This document shows, piece after piece, positions 1-7,866 of a DNA stretch of 64,000 bases. The notes below the pieces were generated by a model. It made no database searches. It saw only the letters and a program-made list of their open reading frames with translations, and was not told the origin of the DNA. Every line of letters begins with the position of its first letter. Position 1 is the first letter of the stretch. The DNA lies in assembly GCA_045543555.1 (NCBI GenBank), contig JAZQMQ010000025.1, positions 62,001 through 126,000 on the forward strand. Direction: 5' to 3'. A program made the translations under genes and the position numbers. This DNA comes from Colimorpha_A sp045543555. GTDB taxonomy: Bacteria > Bacillota > Clostridia > Oscillospirales > CAG-272.

Positions 1-1
1 G

Positions 2-1519
2 CCGATAAGCTCCTTCACCGCAAACGACGGCTCAACCGTATATGATTTCGGCAAAGAGACCTTCGGTCTTCTTGTGCTGAATAACCTCGATCCGTCGTCA
101 GGGCTTCTTGTAAGATACGGCGAAAGCCTCGATGAAGCGCTTGCCGAGCCAAAACAGCCGTACTGTATGTTCTGGGAAAGACTGAAAGATAAAACGGAAG
201 CTACGCTCCGCCCCCGCGCGTTCAGATACGTTGCATTGAGCGGAGAAAATGCCGATGAGGTAAAGGTTTCGTCCTTAAGCGAGATGCTTGACGTTAAGGT
301 AAACGGCGGATTTGTATGCAACGATCCTTTGATAAAGGACATCTGGGACACCTGCGCATACACCTTCCACCTTTGCTCTCGTGAATTTTATCTCGATGCC
401 ATAAAGCGCGACCGTTGGGCTTGGGGCGGCGATGCAAGGCAATCCTTTATGATAAACAACTACATTTTCGCGGACCGCGAAATATGTAAACGATCTATTA
501 TAGCACTTCTTCCGAAGGACGTCGTTTATCAGCACGTCAACACCATAAACGACTATTCCGCATATATGATAATCAGCGTGCTTGAGTATTATATGACCTA
601 CGGAGATGTCGAATTCGTCCGTGCGGTCTATAAAAGGGTAAAGCTTCTTTACGACTACATCGTTTCCCGTCTTGACGAAAACGGTCTCGTCGTGGCAAGG
701 GAGGGCGACTGGATATTCATTGACTGGTCGCCTATGGACAAGGACGGTCCTCTCTGCGCCGAGCAGCTTCTGCTTATCCATACCCACAGAGTTATGGGCA
801 AGCTTGCTTCCCTTATGGGCGAAAGCGACGAGGAATATATTGCCCGCGCCGAAGCTCTGTCCGAAACCGTTGACCGCCTTTTCTGGAACGAGGAAAAGGG
901 TGCGTATATCGATACCTACGCATCGGGCAAGGAAAACGTTACCCGTCACGGCAACGTTTTTGCAATACTTTTCGACCTTGTAGACGATGGCAAAAAGCGT
1001 TCGATACTCGAAAACGTGTTGAAAAACGACGCTATTACCCCCATAACCACCCCGTATTTCAAGCTTTATGAGCTTATGGCGTTCTGCGCTATGGGTGAAA
1101 TTGACGTAGCACAGAAATATCTGAGAGAATATTGGGGCGGAATGCTCGACCTTGGCGCTACGAGCATCTGGGAGGAATACGACCCCACCAAGAGCATACC
1201 CGAATGCTACGCCATGTACGGTAAGCCCTACGAAAAATCCCTCTGCCACGCTTGGTCCTGCGGACCTATCTACCTGCTCGGCAGATATTGCCTCGGTGTA
1301 TATCCTACGTCGGTCGCATACGAAAGCTATCGCGTTGAGCCTAACGTTGGAAGCTACACAAGCTTTGAAGGCACCGTTCCCACCGAAAAGGGACTTATCA
1401 AGGTCTCCTACTCCGACGGTAAGATCACGGTACTGTCCGAGCTTGATAACGGCACGCTCGTTATAAAGGGTAAAACTTATCCGATAATAAAGGGCGAAAA
1501 GATCACGGTTGAATATTGA
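2..1519 (+). CDS. Alpha-L-rhamnosidase-like glycoside hydrolase (GH78), 5' partial
   Basis: The reading frame is open from base 2, so the start lies upstream of the window; about 505 C-terminal residues are visible. The protein resembles the alpha/alpha-barrel catalytic domain of GH78 alpha-L-rhamnosidases, which remove terminal rhamnose from plant and bacterial glycans. Supporting motifs are KRDRWAWGGDA, matching the family's R-x-x-x-W-x-GD acid-residue block, and SIWEEYDP, matching the segment that carries the catalytic base Glu. The first block is diverged: the family usually has DERxGWTGD, so activity or substrate may differ. A compact beta domain follows at the C-terminus, as expected for GH78. 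A strong terminator begins 7 bases after the stop. No transporter or other sugar gene is visible, so the natural substrate cannot be inferred. Confidence 0.8.
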   Translation, partial: PISSFTANDGSTVYDFGKETFGLLVLNNLDPSSGLLVRYGESLDEALAEPKQPYCMFWERLKDKTEATLRPRAFRYVALSGENADEVKVSSLSEMLDVKVNGGFVCNDPLIKDIWDTCAYTFHLCSREFYLDAIKRDRWAWGGDARQSFMINNYIFADREICKRSIIALLPKDVVYQHVNTINDYSAYMIISVLEYYMTYGDVEFVRAVYKRVKLLYDYIVSRLDENGLVVAREGDWIFIDWSPMDKDGPLCAEQLLLIHTHRVMGKLASLMGESDEEYIARAEALSETVDRLFWNEEKGAYIDTYASGKENVTRHGNVFAILFDLVDDGKKRSILENVLKNDAITPITTPYFKLYELMAFCAMGEIDVAQKYLREYWGGMLDLGATSIWEEYDPTKSIPECYAMYGKPYEKSLCHAWSCGPIYLLGRYCLGVYPTSVAYESYRVEPNVGSYTSFEGTVPTEKGLIKVSYSDGKITVLSELDNGTLVIKGKTYPIIKGEKITVEY

Positions 1520-1526
1520 TAAAACA

Positions 1527-1563
1527 GGCGGAAAGTCAGATGACTTTCCGCCTCTGTTTTTTT
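1527..1563 (+). terminator. Rho-independent terminator after the rhamnosidase gene
   Basis: A perfect 12-bp stem (GGCGGAAAGTCA / TGACTTTCCGCC) with a 2-base gap is followed by a run of T from 1557. It closes the rhamnosidase transcript. The 3' end of thyA, on the other strand, lies about 100 bases further on. Confidence 0.85.
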
Positions 1564-1668
1564 GTTCACCAGTTTCTAACGTCGTTTGTGTAGACAAGAT
1601 CGATCAGCTTATTCAGCCTTCCCCAACAAAAAACCGAGAACGCAAGGTTATCGGTTATTTTAATAATT

Positions 1669-2499
1669 TTAAACCGCAACGGGAAATCTTCCGATCTTCT
1701 CGCCGTGCTGATAGTTTTCGACGGTGAAGGAATCGGGGGTGAAATCGTAGAAATTATCAACGGCGGGGTCGAGTGTGACCTTGGGGGCATCGAAGGGAGT
1801 TCTCTTGATAAGCTCCTCGACGATGGGGATATGGCGGTCGTATATGTGAGCGTCGGCAATAACGTGCATAAGCGTTCCCGCTTTAAGTCCGCTTACCTGA
1901 GCGAACATCATAACGAGAGCAGCGTACTGTGCGACATTCCAGGCGTTAGCCGCGAGCATATCCTGTGAACGCTGATTGAGAATAGCGTCGAGACGGCCGT
2001 TTGTAACGTTAAATGTCATACTGTAAGCGCAGGGATAGAGCGCCATTTCGCTTAGATCGGCGAAATTATAGAGATTGGTCATAATTCTGCGTGAGCAGGG
2101 GTTGTTCTTGAGGTCGTAAAGAACACGGTCGACCATATCGAACTCGCCTTCCTTGTATTTGTGCTTGACTCCCATCTGATAACCGTAAGCCTTACCTATA
2201 GATCCGTTTTCATCAGCCCAAGCGTCCCAGATGTGAGAGCCGAGGTCCTTTATATTGTTGGATTTCTTCTGCCATATCCAAAGTATTTCGTCAACTGCGG
2301 AGCGCAGGGAAATGGGGCGAAGGGTGATGAGGGGAAAATCCTCGCTCAGATCATAGCGGTTAACAACACCGAAAAGCTTTTTAGTGTATGCGGGGGTGCC
2401 GTCATCCCATTTCGGACGCACCTTTTCATCCGTTACAAGTGTACCGTTTTCAAGAATGTCACGGCAAGTGCGAATAAATGCAATATCTGCTGAGCTCAT
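1669..2499 (-). CDS. thyA: Thymidylate synthase ThyA
   Basis: This gene encodes a 276-residue thymidylate synthase, which methylates dUMP to dTMP with 5,10-methylene-tetrahydrofolate. The nucleophile is Cys157 in LYPCAYS, followed by the dUMP-binding QRSQDM block, the WNVAQY Asn and the ADAHIYDRH phosphate/ribose-binding segment. The residue after the catalytic Cys is Ala rather than the usual His, a feature of some divergent clostridial enzymes. The length fits the ThyA family, and the protein is not the flavin-dependent ThyX type. The ATG has a GGAGG site about 8 bases upstream. No dihydrofolate reductase gene is adjacent. The gene appears to be transcribed alone from the promoter at 2529-2557. 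Confidence 0.93.
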   Translation of the reverse strand: MSSADIAFIRTCRDILENGTLVTDEKVRPKWDDGTPAYTKKLFGVVNRYDLSEDFPLITLRPISLRSAVDEILWIWQKKSNNIKDLGSHIWDAWADENGSIGKAYGYQMGVKHKYKEGEFDMVDRVLYDLKNNPCSRRIMTNLYNFADLSEMALYPCAYSMTFNVTNGRLDAILNQRSQDMLAANAWNVAQYAALVMMFAQVSGLKAGTLMHVIADAHIYDRHIPIVEELIKRTPFDAPKVTLDPAVDNFYDFTPDSFTVENYQHGEKIGRFPVAV

Positions 2500-2528
2500 A
2501 GCTAACCTCCGAGTATTTGTTACTCTAT

Positions 2529-2557
2529 ATTGTACAACATATTGAGAAAAAAAACAA
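2529..2557 (-). promoter_or_regulatory. Predicted sigma-A promoter of thyA
   Basis: On the minus strand there is TTGTTT, a 17-base spacer and TACAAT, ending 30 bases before the thyA start codon. Confidence 0.6.
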
Positions 2558-2679
2558 CACTTTTTTTATTTATGCGAGGGGAAATGGGAATTTATTTGTC
2601 AAAATTTGCAGAAAACTTGGCTTTGCGGTGCAAAAAATTCGTTTAGAGTGCGGTTTTTGAGGAAAAAGGTAAAATGGTC

Positions 2680-2707
2680 TTGCATTTTTATATGAATGTG
2701 GTATAAT
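2680..2707 (+). promoter_or_regulatory. Predicted sigma-A promoter of the acyl carrier protein gene
   Basis: TTGCAT and TATAAT are separated by 16 bases and lie about 75 bases upstream of the ACP start. A perfect -10 makes this a good candidate. Confidence 0.7.
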
Positions 2708-2782
2708 ATACTGCGGTTTTGTTAAAGATGATTTTTCGACAATTATTCCCGAAAGGAAGAGAAAGGTGACGGAACGAACCGT

Positions 2783-3013
2783 ATGTACGATAAGATTATT
2801 GAAATCCTTGCAAATCAGCTTCAGATCGATCCCGATATGATTGACGGCAACACCAAGATAATGGAAGACCTCGGTGCAGACTCCCTCGACGTTGTTGAAA
2901 TGCTTATGGCTATGGAGGAATCCTTTGGTTTCTCGGTGCCCGATGAAGATATTGAGGATCTTATCACCGTAAGCGATGTTGTTGCTTATGTTGAAAGCAA
3001 TATGATCGGATAG
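2783..3013 (+). CDS. acpP: Acyl carrier protein
   Basis: This is a 76-residue acyl carrier protein, the cytosolic carrier of growing acyl chains in type II fatty acid synthesis. The phosphopantetheine attachment site is Ser34 in the GADSLDVVE motif, and helix II is acidic as usual. The gene is alone between its own promoter and terminator, not inside a fab cluster. It must be activated by a holo-ACP synthase such as the Sfp-type transferase at 17119. Dedicated ACPs of other pathways look similar, but the ordinary sequence and lack of a biosynthetic neighbour favour the housekeeping protein. Confidence 0.92.
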   Translation: MYDKIIEILANQLQIDPDMIDGNTKIMEDLGADSLDVVEMLMAMEESFGFSVPDEDIEDLITVSDVVAYVESNMIG

Positions 3014-3028
3014 ACTCTTATGGAAAAC

Positions 3029-3059
3029 TCGCTCGAAAGAGCGATTTTTTTTGTTTTTT
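3029..3059 (+). terminator. Rho-independent terminator of the ACP gene
   Basis: The stem TCGCTC / GAGCGA with a GAAA tetraloop is followed by a T-rich tract of about 15 bases. Confidence 0.88.
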
Positions 3060-3167
3060 ACTCAAATTTATATTGATTTATCTCCGATCCTGTAGTATGC
3101 TGCGCTCAGAACCTGCAGCGATATGGGCTTCACCGTGTTTGCGGTCGGTGCCGATTACGAAAATAGA

Positions 3168-3246
3168 AAAACAGAGGGTAATGATATGCACCTCCAAAAG
3201 TGTCTGACTTTTGGGAGCATATCATAACGTGCCCTCTGCTTTTTTG
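3168..3246. terminator. Long nested inverted repeat, probable bidirectional terminator
   Basis: Three nested arms are visible: CAGAGGG / CCCTCTG outside, TGATATG / CATATCA in the middle, and CCAAAAGT / ACTTTTGG at the tip. T-rich runs occur on both exits. It lies just beyond the stop of the minus-strand DUF11 gene, so termination of that gene is the simplest role. The size (over 60 bases) and the internal GGAGGTG on the minus strand are unusual for a plain terminator. Nothing else was seen in the gap 3060-3245. Confidence 0.6.
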
Positions 3247-4095
3247 TTAAATCGTTCCTGTAACAGTCAGAGTTACAGATCCTGGAACTACGTTGTAGCC
3301 GCCGGTTATGGGGTCTTGCTCGTAGGTCGCGGCGGGGACGGTTATCCTGCCCGCAACGGTCGCAAACGTGCCTGTTGCTTCATCGTAGGTGTAATCGGTG
3401 CCTTCAGTTAGAGGTGTGCCGTCAAGGGTAACTGCGGTAATGTCGAGAATAGGGTCGAAAACGTCGCTTAAAACGATGTTTTCATCTTCTCCCGCCTCCT
3501 CGTTTCCGAGATTTTGAATCACAAAGGTGTAGGTCAGAGGGCCTTCACCGACCACCGACTGAGGTTCGATGCTCTTTGTGATCGTAAGAGACGAACCGGA
3601 GCGCGCGTTGATGGTTTCTGTCGCACTTACAGGAGCGCCTGCGCCGTTTACGGCAACTGTATTAACGATGCTTCCGTCGGGTGCAGGAGGCGCGAATGCA
3701 GTCACGTCGGCTGAATAAACCACAACTGTGTCACCGTTTGCGGGGACAGAAATGCCTGTGAGAGTTAGGGGCTCGGTGTCTGTAACGGTGGGCGCAGCGG
3801 CAGGAACGCCGTTAATGAATGCCTTTACCGTCCCGTCAACGTAGGTCAGAGGATAAACAGTACCCGTGCCGAAGGGGTACGCACCGAGATCGTCGGTCAG
3901 GGTGAGGGTGGAAATGGGGGTATCGGACGAATTGACGATACCGATAACGTAGGTCATTCTCTCCCCGCTTCCGTAGGTTTCAAGAAGGGAAGTTTTACTT
4001 ACCGTCAGAGCTTCAATGAGCTCGGCGGTTACGATGTTTGAGTTTACGGCTCCGCCTCGGTAGGTGAGCGTAGCCTGATTGTAAAAAGTTGCCAT
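3247..4095 (-). CDS. DUF11-repeat protein without signal peptide
   Basis: The protein has 282 residues and begins MATFYNQATLTYRGG. It contains beta-rich DUF11-type repeats: a block around residues 30-165 (TYVIGIVNSSDTPIS, then LTDDLG) and a second around 170-280 (TYTFVIQNLGNEEAGE, then LSDVFDPILD). DUF11 modules form Ig-like folds in surface proteins of many bacteria. There is no signal peptide, transmembrane segment or LPXTG anchor, which is odd for an exported protein. Small DUF11 proteins starting in this way are common in spore-forming Clostridia, so a mother-cell-made spore-surface component is one possibility, but this is inference. The ATG is preceded by a GGAGG site. An upstream CATATACT on the same strand loosely resembles a sigma-E -10 element. 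Confidence 0.7.
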   Translation of the reverse strand: MATFYNQATLTYRGGAVNSNIVTAELIEALTVSKTSLLETYGSGERMTYVIGIVNSSDTPISTLTLTDDLGAYPFGTGTVYPLTYVDGTVKAFINGVPAAAPTVTDTEPLTLTGISVPANGDTVVVYSADVTAFAPPAPDGSIVNTVAVNGAGAPVSATETINARSGSSLTITKSIEPQSVVGEGPLTYTFVIQNLGNEEAGEDENIVLSDVFDPILDITAVTLDGTPLTEGTDYTYDEATGTFATVAGRITVPAATYEQDPITGGYNVVPGSVTLTVTGTI

Positions 4096-4199
4096 TTAAA
4101 ATTCCTCCGTTTTATTTGAGGAGCATATCTCCTCGTCACAGTATATGCTTGTAACGGAGAATGATTGATAGGGCTGTTGCGGTTGAATTATTTCCGCTC

Positions 4200-4228
4200 T
4201 TGAAATTAAATGATATCTATGATATAAT
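4200..4228 (+). promoter_or_regulatory. Predicted sigma-A promoter of cysK
   Basis: TTGAAA, a 17-base spacer and a perfect TATAAT end 27 bases before the cysK ATG, which has its own GGAGGTG ribosome site. Confidence 0.75.
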
Positions 4229-4255
4229 TATGCTATAAAACCTCGGAGGTGCTTT

Positions 4256-5167
4256 ATGATAGCAAGAAACATAGCAGATCTCATCGGCAGAACGCCGCTT
4301 GCGCGTTTAAACCGCCTTTTTCCCGATGCCGAAATATACGCAAAGCTTGAATATTTCAATCCTGCGGGAAGCACCAAGGACAGAGCGGCGCTTTCTATGA
4401 TAGAGGACGCCGAAAAACGCGGCGCGCTTAAAGCAGGATCGGTCATAATCGAGCCGACGAGCGGTAATACGGGAATAGGGCTTGCCGCAATCGGCGCCGC
4501 AAAGGGCTATAAGGTGATCCTTACCATGCCCGACACCATGAGCGTGGAGAGAAGAAGGCTTCTTTCGGCGTACGGTGCTGAGATCGTGCTGACGGAAGGC
4601 GCTCTCGGAATGAAAGGCTCGATCGAAAAGGCAAACGAGCTTGCAAAAGAGTATGACGGCGCGTTTATTGCAGGACAGTTTGACAATCCCGCGAATCCCG
4701 AGGCGCATTATCTCACAACCGCGCCTGAAATATGGGCTGATATGGATGGAAATATCGATATTTTCGTTGCGGGAATCGGTACGGGCGGAACGCTCAGCGG
4801 TATAGGAAGATATCTTAAGGAAAAAAATCCGAACGTAAGGATAGTCGGCGTTGAACCCGCGTCATCTCCGCTTATTTCGGAGGGCATGGCAGGACCCCAC
4901 GGGCTTCAGGGCATCGGTGCGAATTTTATCCCCGATAATTACGACGCATCGGTGTGTGACGAGATCGTAACGGTAACCGAAAACGACGCCTTTGCCTATG
5001 CAAAGGAGCTTGCGAGAAAAGAGGGATATCTTACGGGTATAAGCTCAGGCGCGGCGCTTTACGCCGCAAGAGTTCTTGCTCAAAGGGCAGAAAATGAGGG
5101 CAAAAAGATAGTTGCACTGCTTCCCGACAGCGGAGAAAGATATCTTTCAACGGGAATATTTGATTAA
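4256..5167 (+). CDS. cysK: Cysteine synthase (O-acetylserine sulfhydrylase)
   Basis: This 303-residue fold-type II PLP enzyme makes L-cysteine from O-acetylserine and sulfide. Lys41 in NPAGSTKDRA is the Schiff-base residue, TSGNTG at 68-73 binds the substrate carboxylate, and GTGGT binds the PLP phosphate. Start and length agree with the CysK/CysM family. The S-T-K-D context replaces the more common S-V-K-D. Cystathionine beta-synthase-like homologues share these motifs, so the exact sulfur donor is inferred. The gene is monocistronic, with its own promoter and terminator, and converges on ddl. Confidence 0.9.
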   Translation: MIARNIADLIGRTPLARLNRLFPDAEIYAKLEYFNPAGSTKDRAALSMIEDAEKRGALKAGSVIIEPTSGNTGIGLAAIGAAKGYKVILTMPDTMSVERRRLLSAYGAEIVLTEGALGMKGSIEKANELAKEYDGAFIAGQFDNPANPEAHYLTTAPEIWADMDGNIDIFVAGIGTGGTLSGIGRYLKEKNPNVRIVGVEPASSPLISEGMAGPHGLQGIGANFIPDNYDASVCDEIVTVTENDAFAYAKELARKEGYLTGISSGAALYAARVLAQRAENEGKKIVALLPDSGERYLSTGIFD

Positions 5168-5170
5168 AAT

Positions 5171-5205
5171 AAAACGCTTGGCAGGTCATGTTGCCAAGCG
5201 TTTTT
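5171..5205. terminator. Bidirectional terminator between cysK and ddl
   Basis: A 13-bp stem (AAAACGCTTGGCA / TGCCAAGCGTTTT) has A- and T-runs at its ends and sits between two convergent genes. It can serve both. Confidence 0.87.
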
Positions 5206-5207
5206 GC

Positions 5208-6134
5208 TTATTGCTTTAATATTTTCTCACAAAGCTGTGGAAAGCTTATGCCGTTGGCTTTTGCGGCGAGGGGGAGGAGGGAGGTTTCCGTCATGCCCGG
5301 TAGAGTGTTTATTTCAAGACAGTATGGCACTCCATCTGAAAGAATAATATCTACACGGCAGTAGGAATCTACAAGCAGAGCCGATGCCGCTCGGAGTGCG
5401 ACTTCGTTTACCGCGCTCTTCTCCTCTTCGGTGAGACGGGCTGGACAAATTTCGGTGACCAGTGCGGGATCGTATTTGCTTTCATAGTTATAAAACTCGG
5501 TTTTGGGGATAATTTCCACTATCGGAAGGGTCTTGCTGTCCAACATTCCAACAGTCAGCTCCCGTCCGACAAGCTTTTCCTCCACTATAACGCGGTCGCA
5601 GACCGAAAATGCGGTGTCGAGCGCGTTTTTTAGCGACTTTTCATCCTCCGCAAAGGAAATCCCGATCGATGATCCGGCGTCCGCGGGCTTAACACAGCAG
5701 GGAAATTCATTCCAATTATGATCTTCGGCTTTTGTGACGGTTTTTCCCCTCGGGATCGGAACTCCGAAAGAGAAAAGAATCGTTCTTGTAAGCGCCTTAT
5801 CCATACAAAGAAGGCTCGGAACGTATGACGAGCCTGTATATGATACTCCAAGACAGTCAAGAAACGCTTGTAGCTGACCGTTTTCACCGATCCCGCCGTG
5901 AAGGGCGAGAAAAACCTTATCACAGTCAAGACATAACGGAATAACGCTTTCGTGAATTGGGGAAAATTGTGAAATGGGGTGTGTTTTCTTAAACGGCGGG
6001 GTCATGCCCGTAAGTACGTCGACGCAATTGACCTCGTGACCGCTCAGGCGGAGGGCGTTTGCCACCATTATTCCCGATCTGAGCGATACCTCTCTTTCGG
6101 GACTGTTACCGCCGCATAATACAGTTATCTTCAT
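5208..6134 (-). CDS. ddl: D-alanine--D-alanine ligase
   Basis: This ATP-grasp enzyme (308 residues) joins two D-Ala molecules for peptidoglycan precursor synthesis. The N-terminus MKITVLCGGNSPEREVSLRS is the Ddl signature, with the conserved Glu and Ser of the first D-Ala site. The central DAGSSIG loop and the C-terminal EINTLPGMTETS, which binds metal and substrate, are present. An in-frame extension upstream to 6308 runs into a 119-bp tandem repeat and is rejected. The chosen ATG follows a weak GGTGA site. I cannot say from sequence alone whether it prefers D-Ala or D-lactate, but nothing indicates a Van-type ligase. Confidence 0.92.
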   Translation of the reverse strand: MKITVLCGGNSPEREVSLRSGIMVANALRLSGHEVNCVDVLTGMTPPFKKTHPISQFSPIHESVIPLCLDCDKVFLALHGGIGENGQLQAFLDCLGVSYTGSSYVPSLLCMDKALTRTILFSFGVPIPRGKTVTKAEDHNWNEFPCCVKPADAGSSIGISFAEDEKSLKNALDTAFSVCDRVIVEEKLVGRELTVGMLDSKTLPIVEIIPKTEFYNYESKYDPALVTEICPARLTEEEKSAVNEVALRAASALLVDSYCRVDIILSDGVPYCLEINTLPGMTETSLLPLAAKANGISFPQLCEKILKQ

Positions 6135-6207
6135 ATCGTCACCAAGCCTCAAAAAAAGAAGCCCTTTCAAAATAAATTTCTTTGGACTTCTTTTTTGCCT
6201 TCGTCGA

Positions 6208-6235
6208 CCAAAACCTTTTTGTAAAAAGGTTTTGG
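6208..6235. repeat. Perfect 13-bp inverted repeat upstream of ddl
   Basis: CCAAAACCTTTTT and AAAAAGGTTTTGG are separated by only GT. The right arm also begins the 119-bp tandem repeat. It belongs to the family of AAAGTTTT-type hairpins found elsewhere in the window. Confidence 0.7.
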
Positions 6236-6489
6236 ATTCCAAAAACTTTGGAAATGAGTTTAACGAAACATTTAAGCAAATAGCCGCGTAAACTCCGTTT
6301 CCGCACATTGAAACAGGCTACTCAAGCTAACTCATTTTTGAAAAAAGGTTTTGGATTCCAAAAACTTTGGAAATGAGTTTAACGAAACATTTAAGCAAAT
6401 AGCCGCGTAAACTCCGTTTCCGCACATTGAAACAGGTTACTCGAGCTAACTCATTTTTGAAAAAAGGTTTTGGATTCCAAAAACTTTGG
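6223..6489. repeat. 119-bp tandem direct repeat (about 2.2 copies)
   Basis: The AAAAAGGTTTTGGATTCC start recurs with GG at 6228, 6347 and 6466, giving an exact period of 119 bases. The first two copies are complete and differ at about two positions (GCTACTCAAG against GTTACTCGAG). The third is truncated after about 30 bases. No gene is convincing here. Together with the hairpins on either side it fills the gap between ddl and the U32 gene. Confidence 0.85.
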
Positions 6490-6510
6490 AAAATGGATCA
6501 GCAAAATATT

Positions 6511-6625
6511 AATGCAAATCCCTCGCGGGAATTCCATTCCCGCCTTGTCAAAGTTTTTGAGGTCAAGGGACTTTTTCAAAAAGTCCCTTGCGGGTGCAGG
6601 GCGGGGCCCGCATATCCTTTCGGAG
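6511..6625. repeat. Partial copy of the dispersed multi-hairpin intergenic element
   Basis: The stretch has a GCGGGAA / TTCCCGC stem, then CAAAGTTTTTGAGG, then the stem AAGGGACTTTTT / AAAAAGTCCCTT, then a GC-rich GCGGG...GGGGCCCGC end. This order matches the 3' half of the elements at 11853 and 15723. Here it abuts the 3' end of the U32 gene and may act as its terminator. Confidence 0.6.
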
Positions 6626-6630
6626 CCCGC

Positions 6631-7866
6631 TTATCTTCTCAAAATATCTCCAGCTTCGACCTCAAACGGTACGTCGAGAGTAAATTTCATCAAGGGATGG
6701 GGAGCGCAATCGATATCCTCGCCCTTTTCATTTTTGAGATTTTCCGCCACGAAGGAGCGGCCGACCTTACCGGGAGAAATCATTTCAACGCTCTCGCCTG
6801 CGGTCAGCTTGTTTCTTTGGATTATTTCAGCTCTTCCCGTTGTCTTATCGTATGCTGAAACAACGCCGACGTATGCTTTTTCTCTTATATAACCGTTTTG
6901 GGTAACGGTATTTGCATTTTCCATACAGTCGGAAAAATAATAGCCCGTCGCGTATTCGCGGTGGCTTACGCTTTCAAGCTCTGCCATCCATTCCGGGTCG
7001 TAAACGTAGCCTTCGGGATCGGACAGATACTTGTCGATCGCCATGCGGTAGGTGTTGGCACAGACTGCGGTATAGTAGGCGCTCTTCATTCTGCCCTCGA
7101 TCTTAAAGGAATCGATACCGCTTTCCATTAATTCGGGAATATGCTCTATCATACAGGTATCGCGGCTGGACATAATGAAGGTGCCGCGTTCGGTCTGCTC
7201 GATGGGAAGGGGCTCGTTAAGCCGTTTTTCCTCGGCTATCTCATATATTCCGTAGTTCCAACGGCAAGGCTGGGCACACTGACCGCGATTTGCGTCGCGT
7301 CCTGTGAAATGATTTGAAAGCAGACATCTTCCGCTGTAGGAAACGCACATGGAGCCGTGAATGAATGCCTCGAGCTCAAGCTCCTTTGAGGTGTCGCGAC
7401 GTATTGCCTTGATCTCGTTCATCGTCAGCTCTCTTGCGAGAACGACTCTCTGACAACCGAGTCGCAGGTACTGCTCTGCAGCTGCGGCGGAAACGATGCT
7501 TGTTTGGGTGGATGCGTGAATAGGCATATCAGGGAGGATCTCGCGTATGAGGGCGATAACGCCGAGGTCGGCAGCAATGATGGCATCTATGCCCGTATGC
7601 TGAACCACGTCAAGAAAGGCACGGAGCTCGGGATATTCATATCCGTGGGGCATCACGTTTACCGTAAGATACGCCTTTGCACCGCATTCATGAGCAAGGG
7701 ATGCTCCTTCGTGCATTTCATCGATATGAAAATTGTCTGCCGCTTCTCTCATTCCGAAGCGTTTTGCGGCAAGATAAACCGCATCTGCTCCGAATCGCAG
7801 AGCTGCACGGAGCTTTTCGGGATTACCTGCGGGGAGAAGAAGCTCGGGTCTTTTAATTTCAGACAT
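6631..7866 (-). CDS. U32 family peptidase-like protein (TrhP/YegQ type tRNA hydroxylation)
   Basis: The 411-residue protein is a member of the U32 family. The family signature lies in EAFIHGSMCVSYSGRC...NRGQCAQPCRW, with several Cys residues that can ligate a cluster or metal. Members of this clade (TrhP in E. coli, YrrN/YrrO in Bacillus) are required for 5-hydroxyuridine at tRNA position 34, drawing on the prephenate pathway. Others act on 23S rRNA or as collagenases, so the assignment is by general resemblance. The start codon overlaps the stop of the upstream leucine-rich-repeat lipoprotein gene (TGATG), with GGAGG just before, so the two are translationally coupled. This is an odd pairing of a tRNA-modification-type enzyme with a lipoprotein. 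Confidence 0.85.
   Translation of the reverse strand: MSEIKRPELLLPAGNPEKLRAALRFGADAVYLAAKRFGMREAADNFHIDEMHEGASLAHECGAKAYLTVNVMPHGYEYPELRAFLDVVQHTGIDAIIAADLGVIALIREILPDMPIHASTQTSIVSAAAAEQYLRLGCQRVVLARELTMNEIKAIRRDTSKELELEAFIHGSMCVSYSGRCLLSNHFTGRDANRGQCAQPCRWNYGIYEIAEEKRLNEPLPIEQTERGTFIMSSRDTCMIEHIPELMESGIDSFKIEGRMKSAYYTAVCANTYRMAIDKYLSDPEGYVYDPEWMAELESVSHREYATGYYFSDCMENANTVTQNGYIREKAYVGVVSAYDKTTGRAEIIQRNKLTAGESVEMISPGKVGRSFVAENLKNEKGEDIDCAPHPLMKFTLDVPFEVEAGDILRR

Noticed and set aside
275..1597. A 440-codon minus-strand ORF opposite the rhamnosidase gene
   Set aside because: It lies antisense to a clearly coding frame with family motifs, and its composition follows from codon bias on the other strand.
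3060..3240. A CRISPR-like or multi-copy repeat in the ACP-DUF11 gap
   Set aside because: Only one nested inverted repeat is present, with no direct repeats or spacers.
6135..6308. Upstream extension of ddl by 58 codons
   Set aside because: It enters the 119-bp tandem repeat and inverted repeats, and Ddl proteins begin at the MKITVLCGGNSPE Met.
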